Counted from the first letter of the stretch, positions 10,197 through 20,532 are shown. The stretch is 64,000 nt of DNA from Acinetobacter sp. ANC 3929 (GCF_000369405.1 NZ_KB849998.1:111163-175162), one strand, 5' to 3'. The notes: generated by a model not told the origin, from the letters alone. A program made the numbers and translations.

Positions 10197-11704
10197 TTTT
10201 GGCTTACTCCGCCAAATTGTGCGTTAGAATAAGGTGTACTACCTTCCCCCCAAGAAATCAAACGTCCTTCAAACTCAGGTACTAAAAACTCAATAAATTG
10301 ATTTAAATCATGATTATAAATTTTGGCATCCTCTGACTGTTGGGTATATTTTTTATAGCGTTCTTTCCATTTACCCGAACTATCTCTCTCATTCAATAAG
10401 TTAGGTTTTCCAGTTACTTTTAAAGTAAGCATAAAATGCTTAATGTAAGCTGGATGATGTTCCATTAAGTTATGAGCTACACTTACCATATCGTTAATAT
10501 TATTACCAACTGCATAGCCAAATTTTGCACTTAAAATTGAGTTAACCACTGTTTTATAGGGTGCATGTAAAAGGTATTTGGGTGTACTAATTCCCATTAG
10601 TTCAAGCTCTTTACGAATAGAGAACCACTGAAGGTTGAATTGACTATCGGTAAGATAATGAGTTTTTACCCATAGCTCAGTAAATTCCGCCAATAATTCA
10701 GATTTAGTTTTTGATGGAACTTTTGTTTCAAGATCAACCTGTTCTAGTGATTCGATATATTTCTGAACTTTTAGTTTATCTTTTTGATTCTTACTCTCTT
10801 GTAAATAACTATGCCGTAAGCCTAATTTTTGCTTTAACTTTCGATATTCAGCTTCATAATCAAAAAAGTATATTTGCTTTGTAGCTTCGTTCTGAACTAA
10901 GTTTTGGAATTCGACAAACTCAGTATTCCACTGATTAATGATTTGATTATTCTTTATTTCAGGCTTTAAATAATGACACTCTAAAGTAAAAGCTTTTGTT
11001 TGAATTGACTGAGCAACTGTAGAGGCATTCACTACAAATGCATTTGCATTATTGTTGTAGTAAATATCTTGCATTGACTGCTTCTTCGCTTTTTCAGTCG
11101 GCTCAAAATGATTGAAAATCCATAGTAGGCAAGCATTGTTATCTTGATAAAAAATCTTACGATCAATAATGACATTCAAAAAAGTTGTAGAAAGTTGTCC
11201 TTCAAAAACAACTAATTGCTTTTTATATAACGAAGATACATCTGGTCTACGCCATTGCTTTAGGTCAATGCTTTTACGAACTTGTTCAATATGAATATCA
11301 CTAAAAGATTCATCTACTTGTAGACTCTTATATATATTCTCTTTTAGCAATTTATGTAGTTGGGTTTCTTTCGCAATCTGATACTTTAAAGCAGTTTTTT
11401 CTTGCTCCGATAGCTGTTTAATATGCTTTACAGGACACTTGAAGTTTGGGGTATTTTCCAACTCAGGAATATGTCTGAAAAAGAATGTTGCCGAAGTGTT
11501 GATCTGCATGTGATCTGTACGTCTAGCGAGGGTTACAGGTGATTGACACCAAGCACATGTAAAATGAGGCTTGGTTTTATTCCTTTTATATTGCTCCCTT
11601 ATTTGACTACGCCATTGTGTAAGTTCCATTTCAGATTGTTGAAAGAATACATCAACATCAATCCACATATTTTGATCGGTATCAATGATATGAATTAACT
11701 TCAT
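10193..11704 (-). CDS. DUF6035 / CoiA-like nuclease-like protein
   Basis: A 503-residue protein that I place in the DUF6035/CoiA-like group. The N-terminal part has a zinc-type CAWCQSP pair with a later CPVKH. Next comes a PD-(D/E)xK-like core, WRRPDVSSLYKKQLVVFEGQLSTTF, with D and E-x-Q in the expected positions. The last half (about 300-503) is alpha-rich and unrecognised. The start at MKLIHI is chosen because GGGAG lies 5 bases upstream, and the upstream TTG alternative has none. It sits between res and fic, 12 codons from res, with no terminator between them, so it is probably part of the restriction operon. The function is inferred, not shown. Confidence 0.62.
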   Translation of the reverse strand: MKLIHIIDTDQNMWIDVDVFFQQSEMELTQWRSQIREQYKRNKTKPHFTCAWCQSPVTLARRTDHMQINTSATFFFRHIPELENTPNFKCPVKHIKQLSEQEKTALKYQIAKETQLHKLLKENIYKSLQVDESFSDIHIEQVRKSIDLKQWRRPDVSSLYKKQLVVFEGQLSTTFLNVIIDRKIFYQDNNACLLWIFNHFEPTEKAKKQSMQDIYYNNNANAFVVNASTVAQSIQTKAFTLECHYLKPEIKNNQIINQWNTEFVEFQNLVQNEATKQIYFFDYEAEYRKLKQKLGLRHSYLQESKNQKDKLKVQKYIESLEQVDLETKVPSKTKSELLAEFTELWVKTHYLTDSQFNLQWFSIRKELELMGISTPKYLLHAPYKTVVNSILSAKFGYAVGNNINDMVSVAHNLMEHHPAYIKHFMLTLKVTGKPNLLNERDSSGKWKERYKKYTQQSEDAKIYNHDLNQFIEFLVPEFEGRLISWGEGSTPYSNAQFGGVSQK

Positions 11705-11728
11705 GTACTCTCCCAACTATTACTTAAA

Positions 11729-14416
11729 TTAGCTTAACAAGCTCTCAATCAGATCGAAGCGCTTATCTTTAATCATAATAAATTTACATTGTCCTTCTGA
11801 TAAATTAGCCCATAGCTCCCCAATTTGGCGATCATCCTTAGCAGCTTCCCACTTATCAGCCCCTTTATATTCAACCACTAAAATTTTTCCATTAGGTAGT
11901 TTACATATAAAATCTGGATAGAAGCGACCATTTCCCTTTTGCAAGTAAAAAGAACAGCCTTCTTTACGAACTAAGTTTCTCACCCAAAACTCAATATTTC
12001 CTTTAACTGCTTGCTGATCCAACCAACATGCACAAGCAAACTCTTCACCACTATCAAAAGCCCCAATACGGCCATAGTAATGTTTGTTAAATGTATAATA
12101 TCCGTATTCACCATTATCATCGCGAGAAGGTGCATAAACATTTGGATGGAAATTAAACTGATATTCTTGTTCGTTTGAGACTGTTATTTGATGAAGCTCA
12201 TCATTGCCAAATAAGAAATTTTGGTAAGCATCATTAACAGCTTCCTTTCGTAAAATATTAATTCTTTTTTCAATCAACTGACGAATTATATATTTCTGAG
12301 TATTTGTTCGAGCCAAATCAAAATCATCTTTACTTAACAAATCATTTAGCCACGCAAGAACAAAATTTCGTTTAGCCTCATGAGTTAATGATTCTTCTAA
12401 GATATTCTTACATAACCAAGTTGCTAATTTGACTTCATCCCAATTTTCAGGTTTATACACCAAACCTAAATCTCTCTGAAGTTTTGGAAGAAAAGTAACT
12501 TTTACCTTACCTTTAGTCTCATCAATATCTAAAGTTCCAAAATCATTTGAAGCATAAGCTGAATTTAAAATTGAAATATCATCATGCAAAACTTTTGCAT
12601 CTACTGTTGTTAAATTCCAAGGATATTCAAGAACTTCTGGATCATCAAATAATTGAAGCTCGCCCTGAACCGATAATGCTAATAGTGGGACTTTAAGCTC
12701 TTTACCCAATTCCGCAGGTGTCTGAAAATATTCGATAGATTGACGGCTAACCTCGGCCCCTTTCTCAATCTGCTGCACTGACTCTAGTTGTGAAACAGTT
12801 TTCGTTAGTTCCACAGTCTCTTCTTTAGTCAACGGGGTAATAATCGTCAATTCATTGGTTTTATTATTCCATTCTACTTTCTTTTTTACCGTAGGTGTAA
12901 CAGACTTTAAATCTGGCTTTTCAGGTAACGGAATTGTTATTGGTTTCACAATAATTTTAGAATTTCCAAAGTCCAAACGAGCTTGCTCACCCGTACCTGC
13001 TTTAACAAATTCAGCCGCTTCTTTAGTATCAAAACCAGCCCCTTCAACTAGGCTATCTCTCAAAGTTTCAGCTGTGTCAGAAAAACTTTTTGATACAACA
13101 TAAGCATAAGATTGATTTAACTGTTCACTCTGTCTATGTGATGCATTTGGCTGTCTAAGAATACGCCCTAATAATTGCTCAACTGCTGTACTTGATTGCA
13201 CAGAAGCCATACTCACTAAAATATAAGCAAATGGGCAATCCCAACCCTCAGCTAAAGCTTTTTGAGTAATTACATACTTAATTTTACAAGCCTTATCTAA
13301 AATTCCTTTAGGATATTTTGCTGTAATTTCTTCAAGTTCTTTCTCATCTCCTGTAGCAAGAGCGATCTGCTCTCTTGGAATATTCTGATTATTTTCTAGT
13401 TCATTAAGTACAGCATAAATATCCAATGTTTCACGAACTTTACTTTTTGCTTCAGCCTGAATAAGTACTATCGGTCTCAGATATTCAAAACCCTGTCTCT
13501 GTTCTTCTAACGCTATATGTTCTAAAGACTCTCTTTTATGAATCGCATATGCTAAGCATTGTTGCCAATTTGATTCTGTTTCTAAAACAATCGGCAATTT
13601 AATCATTTGTTCTGCTTTTAATTCAGCAGCAGAGACGCTATGTAAAACATTGGTTGGAGTTCTCACTGTATCTGGTGTTGCTGTAAGCTCCATAATGCCA
13701 CTTGGCTTAAAACGAGCTAACATATCAAAAGCAAGTTCAGTACGACTATTATGTGCTTCATCAACAATAATAAAAGGGCGATGTAATCTAAGAACGTTAG
13801 CTAAAGAATTTGGAACTATTAGATCACTCCCTTCTCCCTCTGTTAATAATTCTGACTTTTGTTCTTCTGTTAGATGCTCAAAATGATGCATTAGCGCACC
13901 ATTATTTTGATAAACTTTTCTACTTTCTTCTTCTTCTACTTGAAAAGCTTGGCGTGTAGCAACAATAACAACTGTTGAAGTTAAAAGCGTTGAACGAGTA
14001 ATGCTTTTTGCTTCTTCAATATCCATGACTGTGACTTCACCTGCTTCACGTAATGCTGATGAATATGGATGCTGTTTATTTTTTAAAGCAGTAATAGTTT
14101 GTTCACGTATCGTCTTACTTGGAACTAACCACAAGATGATACTTTGAGCTACTCTCAAAAAATGTTTATTTATTAGTGCTACACTTTTACTTGCCAACCA
14201 TGTCTTTCCCCCACCCGTCGGCACACGTAAACAAAAATAAGGCATCTCACTATTAAACCCATTTAATGCATTATAGGTTTGCCCCTTACCCCACAATCGT
14301 TCTGTAGTCACATAAAAGGCCGTAGATGCGTTTGCAAACTCATGACAGACTTGAAAATACGCTTTTACACTGTCTAATACTTGATCTTGATATTCTTTAG
14401 CAATATACGCAGTCAT
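11729..14416 (-). CDS. Type III restriction enzyme, Res subunit
   Basis: An 895-residue helicase-nuclease. The SF2 motifs are visible: Walker A RVPTGGGKTWLAS (about 64-76), the DEAH box as IIVDEAHNSRTEL (about 236-248), LTATPDT for motif III, and EQLLGRILRQP for motif VI. The C-terminus has a PD-(D/E)xK nuclease core, FYPDFICKLPNGKILVVEYKG (about 845-865). It would translocate on DNA and cut once the Mod subunit has recognised an unmethylated site. The ATG is 3 bp after the mod stop. Because mod is interrupted, Res should lack its recognition partner in this isolate. Confidence 0.92.
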   Translation of the reverse strand: MTAYIAKEYQDQVLDSVKAYFQVCHEFANASTAFYVTTERLWGKGQTYNALNGFNSEMPYFCLRVPTGGGKTWLASKSVALINKHFLRVAQSIILWLVPSKTIREQTITALKNKQHPYSSALREAGEVTVMDIEEAKSITRSTLLTSTVVIVATRQAFQVEEEESRKVYQNNGALMHHFEHLTEEQKSELLTEGEGSDLIVPNSLANVLRLHRPFIIVDEAHNSRTELAFDMLARFKPSGIMELTATPDTVRTPTNVLHSVSAAELKAEQMIKLPIVLETESNWQQCLAYAIHKRESLEHIALEEQRQGFEYLRPIVLIQAEAKSKVRETLDIYAVLNELENNQNIPREQIALATGDEKELEEITAKYPKGILDKACKIKYVITQKALAEGWDCPFAYILVSMASVQSSTAVEQLLGRILRQPNASHRQSEQLNQSYAYVVSKSFSDTAETLRDSLVEGAGFDTKEAAEFVKAGTGEQARLDFGNSKIIVKPITIPLPEKPDLKSVTPTVKKKVEWNNKTNELTIITPLTKEETVELTKTVSQLESVQQIEKGAEVSRQSIEYFQTPAELGKELKVPLLALSVQGELQLFDDPEVLEYPWNLTTVDAKVLHDDISILNSAYASNDFGTLDIDETKGKVKVTFLPKLQRDLGLVYKPENWDEVKLATWLCKNILEESLTHEAKRNFVLAWLNDLLSKDDFDLARTNTQKYIIRQLIEKRINILRKEAVNDAYQNFLFGNDELHQITVSNEQEYQFNFHPNVYAPSRDDNGEYGYYTFNKHYYGRIGAFDSGEEFACACWLDQQAVKGNIEFWVRNLVRKEGCSFYLQKGNGRFYPDFICKLPNGKILVVEYKGADKWEAAKDDRQIGELWANLSEGQCKFIMIKDKRFDLIESLLS

Positions 14417-14419
14417 AGC

Positions 14420-15045
14420 TTAAACCTCTAAAGCATATGGTGTTTGTTTAAATACAATATTTTCACGTTTAGCCTTGCCCCCTAAACGATTAGCAGCCGC
14501 ATAAATCACTTTAACTCCTTCAAACTTCGGAAGAACATCAAATACTTGCTTTGTAAGAATATTGCCACCTTGTTCGGTAAGATCTTTTAAAATTCCATTA
14601 TAAAGTAGATAAATTGCACGACCTTCATAAATTCCCAGTAAAGGAGAGTCCGCTTTTCCTGTATAGCCCGTACCTGTTTCACAAAACCATACAAATTCAG
14701 CCAATTGCGAGAATGAAACATCATTGCGTATATGACCACTGGCATTAAACAATGGTTCTTGTGAAAGCTTACAGAATTGAAAACTACTACCCAACCCTTC
14801 TATATCTTCCCCATTCCTATTTATATAACCTTTAGTTACTCTTTTAATTCTTTCAAAAGTGACTTTTGTAGCAATATTTTTATCCATTTCAACTAAAATA
14901 AACTTTCTATTACTTCCAAAATTTGCATTGAGTTTTAATACTGCATGTGCTGTTGTACCCGAACCCGCAAAGCTATCCAGCACTAACCCATCTTTTGGAG
15001 TCACATAATCTATCCATCTTGCTAAAACATCACTATCTTTTGGAT
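14420..15045 (-). pseudogene. Type III methyltransferase Mod, C-terminal fragment
   Basis: The 3' part of mod. It contains the AdoMet-binding motif I DSFAGSGTTAHAVLKLN, in the place expected for a beta-class N6-adenine methyltransferase (motif IV before motif I). The IS3-family element at 15046-16319 separates it from the 5' part. Joining the two parts after removing 1274 bp plus one GAT copy gives a continuous frame across FDYPKDSDVLARW and a 583-residue protein. The fragment has no start of its own in a suitable context, so it is unlikely to be made. Confidence 0.9.
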
Positions 15046-15111
15046 TGATGTGTGCTGAAAAAACAGGAGGTTTTAACTTGGTAAACTAAACACACTCATC
15101 AGGAGTTTACC

Positions 15112-15411
15112 ATGAGCAAGAAACACAAGACTTACACCACAGAATTTAAAGCTGAAGCCATCAAATTAATTGAAGCCAATCAAGGCAATGTCTCGGAAAC
15201 AGCTAGACAACTTAGCATTTCAATGCAAACTCTTTCAAATTGGAATACCAAAGCAAAGGCTGGAACTTTAGCAGGTACAAAACAGTATTCACCTGATCTA
15301 AACGCTCTACTCGAAGAAAATAAAAAACTCAAACAACAGCTCAAAATAGCTGAAATGGAACGTGAATTTTTAAAAAAGGCAGCAGCGTACTTTGCCAAAG
15401 AAAGTCAGTAA
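15112..15411 (+). CDS. IS3-family transposase OrfA
   Basis: A 99-residue helix-turn-helix protein (YTTEFKAEAIKLIEANQGN, then ETARQLSISMQTLSNW), followed by a leucine-zipper-like tail (LLEENKKLKQQLKIAEMEREFLKK). It is the DNA-binding half of the transposase. The heptamer A AAA AAG at 15372-15378 near its end is a classic slippery site. From there the -1 frame stays open into OrfB, so an OrfAB fusion is expected. Confidence 0.93.
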   Translation: MSKKHKTYTTEFKAEAIKLIEANQGNVSETARQLSISMQTLSNWNTKAKAGTLAGTKQYSPDLNALLEENKKLKQQLKIAEMEREFLKKAAAYFAKESQ

Positions 15412-15422
15412 GGTACGCCTAT

Positions 15423-16277
15423 ATGAAACAAAAAAGATATTCTTTTCCAATTACCTTAATGGCTCGATTACTTCATGTTTCAGTTTCATGTTTTTATGAT
15501 TGGCTCAAGAGAGGCGTGAGCAAAAGAACGATTCAACGAAATCAACAGACGATATTGGTGAAAATAGCCCATGAGGAGACAAGGCAGAGCTATGGTTATA
15601 TTCGATTAACCAAATACTTACAAGCTCAGGGTATAAAAATGAGTATGTACGCTGTACGTCAGATAAAAGCGCTGAACCACCTGTATTGTAAGCGACACAA
15701 GCGTTTTAAAAGGACTACGAATAGTGACCATAATCGAGCGATCTATGAAAACCTGCTGGAGCAACAATTCTCAATGACTAGACCAAATCAAGCATGGTCA
15801 AGTGATATTACGTACATATGGACTGTTGAAGGATGGCTGTATTTAGCAGCGGTAAAAGACCTTTACACGAAGCAAGTGGTTGGCTATAGCTTAAATGAGC
15901 GCATGACAACACAGCTTGTTTGTAATGCGCTAAATATGGCTATTCACAATCAAAAACCAACCAAAGAACTGATTGTGCATTCAGACAGAGGAAGTCAATA
16001 TTGCAGCCATGAATATCGAAATATACTTGAGCAATATGGTTTTCAAGGTTCAATGAGCAAGCGCGGAGACTGTTACGATAATGCACCGATTGAAAGCTTT
16101 TGGGGAATATTGAAAAATGAGTTAGTTCATCATTACAACTATCAAACTAGAGAAGAAGCCAAAGCAGATATTATAAAATACATTGAGTTATTTTATAATC
16201 ATCGAAGAATTCAAAAGGGTTTGGGTTTTAAGACACCAAATCAAATGGCCGAAGACTTTTATAAGTTGGCTGCCTAG
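15423..16277 (+). CDS. IS3-family transposase OrfB (DDE)
   Basis: A 284-residue rve-type integrase core. Catalytic residues fit the DDE pattern: WSSDITYI for the first D, VHSDRGSQY for the second, and the E in NAPIESFWG. It starts 12 bp after the OrfA stop in the -1 frame. Its 3' end lies inside the right terminal region of the element. Confidence 0.94.
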   Translation: MKQKRYSFPITLMARLLHVSVSCFYDWLKRGVSKRTIQRNQQTILVKIAHEETRQSYGYIRLTKYLQAQGIKMSMYAVRQIKALNHLYCKRHKRFKRTTNSDHNRAIYENLLEQQFSMTRPNQAWSSDITYIWTVEGWLYLAAVKDLYTKQVVGYSLNERMTTQLVCNALNMAIHNQKPTKELIVHSDRGSQYCSHEYRNILEQYGFQGSMSKRGDCYDNAPIESFWGILKNELVHHYNYQTREEAKADIIKYIELFYNHRRIQKGLGFKTPNQMAEDFYKLAA

Positions 16278-16319
16278 AATCTCCCAAGGGAAAGTCTCCT
16301 GATAATTCAGCGTATATCA

Positions 16320-17418
16320 GATAATCAAAAATTTCTGTTTTAAAAATATCTCTCAATTCATTTTTTGCCTGTAAGGCACTTCTATAAAAGTAGCTTCCAG
16401 CAACTTGCACTGCGGACTCATCATCAAATTCGTCCTCACCTGTTTGTATTAAGTATGTCTTTCTTATAGGTGGCTCACTATGATCCGCTCTAAAAACAAC
16501 CTTTCCTAATCCTATCTGTTCTTGCATTTTTTCTAAAGTACTATATCTCCAACCATTCGGCGGAATAGCACAAGGTAAGCCTGTAACAGGATGAATAACA
16601 TTATATTTAGGCCCATCAGGTTTTGGCCATGACATATTGTCATCACGCCAAATTCCTTTGTTATCAACTTTGGAATACCTTGAATGCTTTTTGGAAGGAT
16701 GATCTTTCGCTAGATTTTTGTAAAATTTGGATAGGTCTTTTTCAATTGAAGCATAATCATTCTTGTATAACGTTCTTAATCGATTTAGCTCTATAAGAAT
16801 TTCATCAGCGCCAGGTTTCTTCTCCCGCCATTTTATATTTTTCTCTTTGAGTTTATTTTTATTTCGAGCGTAAATAAGAATATATTCATGCCCTACTGAT
16901 ACATATTTTGCATCATTTTTTCTCCCTTTTTCCCAAACTAACTGACATATAAAGTTATTTACACCCCAAATTTCATCCATAATTAAACGTAAATTTGCTA
17001 CTTCATTATCATCTATTGAAATTAAAATTACGCCTTCTTCCTTAAGAAAGCTTTTCAACATAGATAGTCGAGGATACATCATACATAACCAACGATCATG
17101 TCGATCTAGCGTTTCGCCCTCTTTCCCCACAATCTCCCCTAACCACTTACGGATCTCAGGACTGTTTACATTGTCATTATAGATCCACCCTTCATTCCCA
17201 GTGTTATATGGAGGATCAATATAAATACAATCAACTTTTCCTGCATAGCGTGGTAAAAGTGCCTTCAATGCATGTAAGTTATCCCCTTGAACTAAAAGAT
17301 TGCCGCCCTGTTCATCCTCATTGCATGAAACTCCAGCCACAGGTTCTAGTAATCGATAAGGAACTTCTTTATGGTGCTTTTCAACTGCTTCTTTTCCTAT
17401 CCAATTTAAAGTAGGCAT
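16320..17418 (-). pseudogene. Type III methyltransferase Mod, N-terminal fragment
   Basis: The 5' part of an N6-adenine methyltransferase, from MPTLNWIGKEAVEKHH through catalytic motif IV DPPYNTGNEGW (about residue 76) and the target-recognition region. It runs into the IS and stops at 16228. I prefer the ATG at 17418 to the TTG ten codons upstream, because GGGA lies 7 bases before the ATG and type III Mod proteins begin in this way. Without motif I the product should be inactive. The next gene upstream ends 137 bp away, so this start probably begins the mod-res-DUF6035-fic operon. Confidence 0.9.
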
Positions 17419-17555
17419 TAAGTAATCCCAAAAACATAAACTCCTCAATTGGCATAGATTACCATTTTAAAAAGACTCAACCCTAGATTTTTACTCACGC
17501 CTTCTCATAAGTGTGACAACCTCTGACGTGCTAATCAATTTGGTCTATTTTAGTT

Positions 17556-19895
17556 TCATTGAATTAAACTATCTGTATTATGGCTCTGCATATGAATCGA
17601 TACCTGAGATAAACCAGCCCGTTCAAATCGATATCTCATATATCTAGAAATATCATCTTCGTGTGAGGAAATGATTAATTGCCTATCTTTTAACTCGCAA
17701 CGTAATAAGTCAGTTAAAGATGCAATATTGATTTCATCTAAGGATTGCACAGGATCATCAATTAAAACTAAAGAGTTCTCGGAATAAACTCTATTTAATG
17801 ATAAGAAAAAAGCTAGACTCAATGCAGCCAATTGACCAGAACTCATTGCTAGTGTCGCATCATGGTCAGAACTTTCCGCAGTACAGAAGCGAATTTGCTG
17901 CCCTTCTGCATAGTCTATAAACAGTCCTAGACCACGTTGATAATTTTGTATTAAGCGCCCACTATAGATATGAAATATTAATTCAATATTAGCGATAATT
18001 CTTGAAGAGTAATCACGTTCAGTTTCAATTAGTGTTTTTTTCAACCTAATTATTTTAGCTTTTGCATTTAAGTTTGCATTATATAAATCACTCTTTTCCT
18101 TTAACAATTTTTTCGTCTGCTGAAGTTCAAAATCCTTAAAGTCTTTAAACTTTTTATTTACATAGTTTTTCTTATGATTTAAATCATCTTCCAGTAAGTC
18201 ATAGAAATCTTTATGTTTCTCAAAAGTTACACTTATAGCTTCCTCCCACCCTACAGGTAGAACATCCCCTTCTATTTTTTTTAAACCTCTTAAATTAGAA
18301 ATAATTTTATCTTTTCTAATTTCCAATTCAATATCATCATCTGTATATTCAGAAGAATAACTTATTGCCATTTTCTCAAGACGAGAACTCAAACCGTTCA
18401 AGGTTTTAAAAAAGTTTTGGCTTATATTTAATTTGGTGAACAAATTAATATTAAAATCTTTTAAAAAAGCATCTTTTTCTTTTATATATAACTCTTTAAT
18501 CAACTTTAACTCAGAAGAAATAATCAAATAGACCTTACTTAGATCTTCTGTTGAACTTCCAATTTCTTTTGAATATAAATCTGAAATCACCCTTATATTT
18601 TCAATAAGTTTTTCTACACTTCCCCAATCTATCCCACATAAAGCGCATATAGTTCCATCCTCACCAAAACTTTGCTTATGTTTTTCAAATAAATCCTTTC
18701 GCATTTTATTAAGCTCTAATAACTTCGCTTTTTTTTCTGAGAGCAATGCTAATTTCTTATCTTTCTCAATAATATTTTCTTTAAGTTTATCTGAAATAAC
18801 CACCCCTAAAGAACTTAATTTTGTAATTTCCTCTTGAGAAATAGCATTAAAATCCTTATCCAATATCAATAAAACTTGATCAACCTCTAAGAGTCTTTTA
18901 TTAATCAATTGAAGATTATCAAAATTACTTATATGCTTACCTATAGATACAAGCAGCAACAAAGAACTATCATTATCAATGATAAATTTTTCAATAGCTG
19001 AATTTTGATTTCTTATGCGTATATCTTCTTTTCTTTTACAACACTCTATTAATAGATCAATTTCTTTTATAAAATTATTATAATTTACATCAGCCTCTTG
19101 TAAAAAAATTTCTTCATCATCCCATTTTGGGGATGTTCTTTGTGTAGATATTTTTTTATATATAACATCATATTCATTTTCAGAAATATTTTTTTCCAAG
19201 ATATTTTTTAACTTAGCATCTATCTCATCAATTTCTACCTTTTGTGCTTTTTCCTGTTTTGTTAATTTACTTTCGACTTTATTACAAATATCAATACGTT
19301 TCTTTATTTCAGTTGTTTTTATTAGTTCTTCCAAAGCCTTCTTACGATCAGTGATTTTTTTCGAAAAAATAAATTGACTCTGACCTTGGTGTAAATAATT
19401 TAACATTGAATAGTTAGAACAAAAACTTTCACCAAAAAACTGTTCAAAAAAATTATTTTCTAACTTATTCTCAGTAGGTTCAGAGTTAAAATCATCTAAT
19501 TTATATAAACTAAAAATATCAAAATTATTAGCTTTATTATTAATTTCGACTTTTAAATCATTGACAAACCCCAATCTAACAAAAAACAGTTTTTCATCAT
19601 CATGATCATTCATCAACTCTACTTTAATTTTTAAATCAACCTCACCACCTTTTTTGTTCCAATATAGATTATCTTTAAACTTCTTTTTTGTCTCAACCAT
19701 CACAAGCTTATAAAGATCTGATATTCTGGATATTTTCCCCGTAAATAGCAATTCAATAGCATCAAAGGTAGATGTTTTTCCATACCCATTTGGACCTTCT
19801 AAAGTAATCAATGAAGACTTTTTGAAATCAAATTCTATATTTGTAAATGCCTTAAATGCTTGAATCTGAAGCTTTGATATTTTCCAATTCTTCAT
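17556..19895 (-). CDS. ABC-3C-type SMC/RecN-like ATPase
   Basis: A 779-residue ABC-class ATPase with SMC architecture. Walker A is GPNGYGKTSTF (about residues 34-44). Long coiled-coil segments surround a zinc-hook-like CALCGIDWG (about 415). The ABC signature is MSSGQLAALSLAFFLSL, then Walker B SLVLIDDPVQSLDE and the H-loop IISSHED. It is the third gene of an operon with a small middle protein and a nuclease-like protein, which matches the ABC-three-component (ABC-3C) conflict systems. It overlaps the middle gene by 44 bp, and GGAG lies 7 bases before its ATG. By analogy it would be the sensor/motor. DNA as the substrate is inference. Confidence 0.85.
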   Translation of the reverse strand: MKNWKISKLQIQAFKAFTNIEFDFKKSSLITLEGPNGYGKTSTFDAIELLFTGKISRISDLYKLVMVETKKKFKDNLYWNKKGGEVDLKIKVELMNDHDDEKLFFVRLGFVNDLKVEINNKANNFDIFSLYKLDDFNSEPTENKLENNFFEQFFGESFCSNYSMLNYLHQGQSQFIFSKKITDRKKALEELIKTTEIKKRIDICNKVESKLTKQEKAQKVEIDEIDAKLKNILEKNISENEYDVIYKKISTQRTSPKWDDEEIFLQEADVNYNNFIKEIDLLIECCKRKEDIRIRNQNSAIEKFIIDNDSSLLLLVSIGKHISNFDNLQLINKRLLEVDQVLLILDKDFNAISQEEITKLSSLGVVISDKLKENIIEKDKKLALLSEKKAKLLELNKMRKDLFEKHKQSFGEDGTICALCGIDWGSVEKLIENIRVISDLYSKEIGSSTEDLSKVYLIISSELKLIKELYIKEKDAFLKDFNINLFTKLNISQNFFKTLNGLSSRLEKMAISYSSEYTDDDIELEIRKDKIISNLRGLKKIEGDVLPVGWEEAISVTFEKHKDFYDLLEDDLNHKKNYVNKKFKDFKDFELQQTKKLLKEKSDLYNANLNAKAKIIRLKKTLIETERDYSSRIIANIELIFHIYSGRLIQNYQRGLGLFIDYAEGQQIRFCTAESSDHDATLAMSSGQLAALSLAFFLSLNRVYSENSLVLIDDPVQSLDEINIASLTDLLRCELKDRQLIISSHEDDISRYMRYRFERAGLSQVSIHMQSHNTDSLIQ

Positions 19896-20532
19896 TTAAT
19901 AACTCCGCTATAACCTCATCAATACTATCTGCTTCAAATTTTCCAATAAAATCATAGGTTTTTACTAAATTTTCAACATTTACTTTTTCACTTACACTAT
20001 CAAACAAATTTTGAAATGATTTACTAAATTTCGGAATTTCTAAGAATGGAAATTTAATAAACACTCTTGTAACTAAGCTATGAAATGAAGGCTTTAGAGG
20101 GTCTTTTTTGTACTCATCAAACTCATCCATTTTCTTAATTTGACTTTTAAAATCCCCATAATTCTTTCCAAGAAGTAATTTTTCTTCAGCATCTGAATAA
20201 TAGAAAAAATATTTTTTAAAATAATACGGATTCTCTTCTATTTCTAAAATCTGTTCTTCAATTCCATTAAAATCATTCAAAAAATCAACTTTATAAATAA
20301 GAATTAAATCACAATTTTTTTTAAAAGCAGGATGTTTTTGCAATGTTTCAGGAAGAGATTCATTAATGAGATCATGAATACTTTCAACAGATAATAATTG
20401 ATCTAAGACATGTACAATCAAGTACCTTTGAGCTTCACCATTTTCTTTAATGAAAAAATCTGTATTATCTAACGATTTTTCCAAAATAAATCCTGAATCA
20501 ATCACAGCTTCATGCATAATTTTTTTAAGCAT
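19852..20532 (-). CDS. ABC-3C middle component-like protein
   Basis: A 226-residue acidic, mainly alpha-helical protein with no catalytic motif I can recognise. It is identified by position: it lies between the effector-like gene (8-bp overlap) and the SMC-like ATPase (44-bp overlap), the usual order in ABC-three-component systems. The N-terminal part (DNTDFFIKENGEAQRYLIVHVL) has alternating strands and helices. The C-terminal third is helical and rich in Glu/Leu. The family assignment rests on context more than on sequence. Confidence 0.6.
   Translation of the reverse strand: MLKKIMHEAVIDSGFILEKSLDNTDFFIKENGEAQRYLIVHVLDQLLSVESIHDLINESLPETLQKHPAFKKNCDLILIYKVDFLNDFNGIEEQILEIEENPYYFKKYFFYYSDAEEKLLLGKNYGDFKSQIKKMDEFDEYKKDPLKPSFHSLVTRVFIKFPFLEIPKFSKSFQNLFDSVSEKVNVENLVKTYDFIGKFEADSIDEVIAELLNEELENIKASDSSI

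Larger units (their letters stand above)
15046..16319 (+). mobile_element. IS3-family insertion sequence, copy 1 (1274 bp)
   Basis: The ends are 24-bp imperfect inverted repeats starting TGAT and sharing GCTGAA and CAGGAG blocks. The flanking 3-bp target duplication is GAT (15043-15045 and 16320-16322). It encodes OrfA and OrfB joined by a possible -1 frameshift. The same 1274-bp element occurs inverted at 44722-45995 with a different target duplication, so both are independent insertions of one element. Confidence 0.95.

Noticed and set aside
17388..17438. 18-codon leader frame (MFLGLL...) before mod, following GAGGAG
   Set aside because: It is out of frame with mod and spaced too closely to its ribosome site. 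It may be chance, since nothing else supports it.
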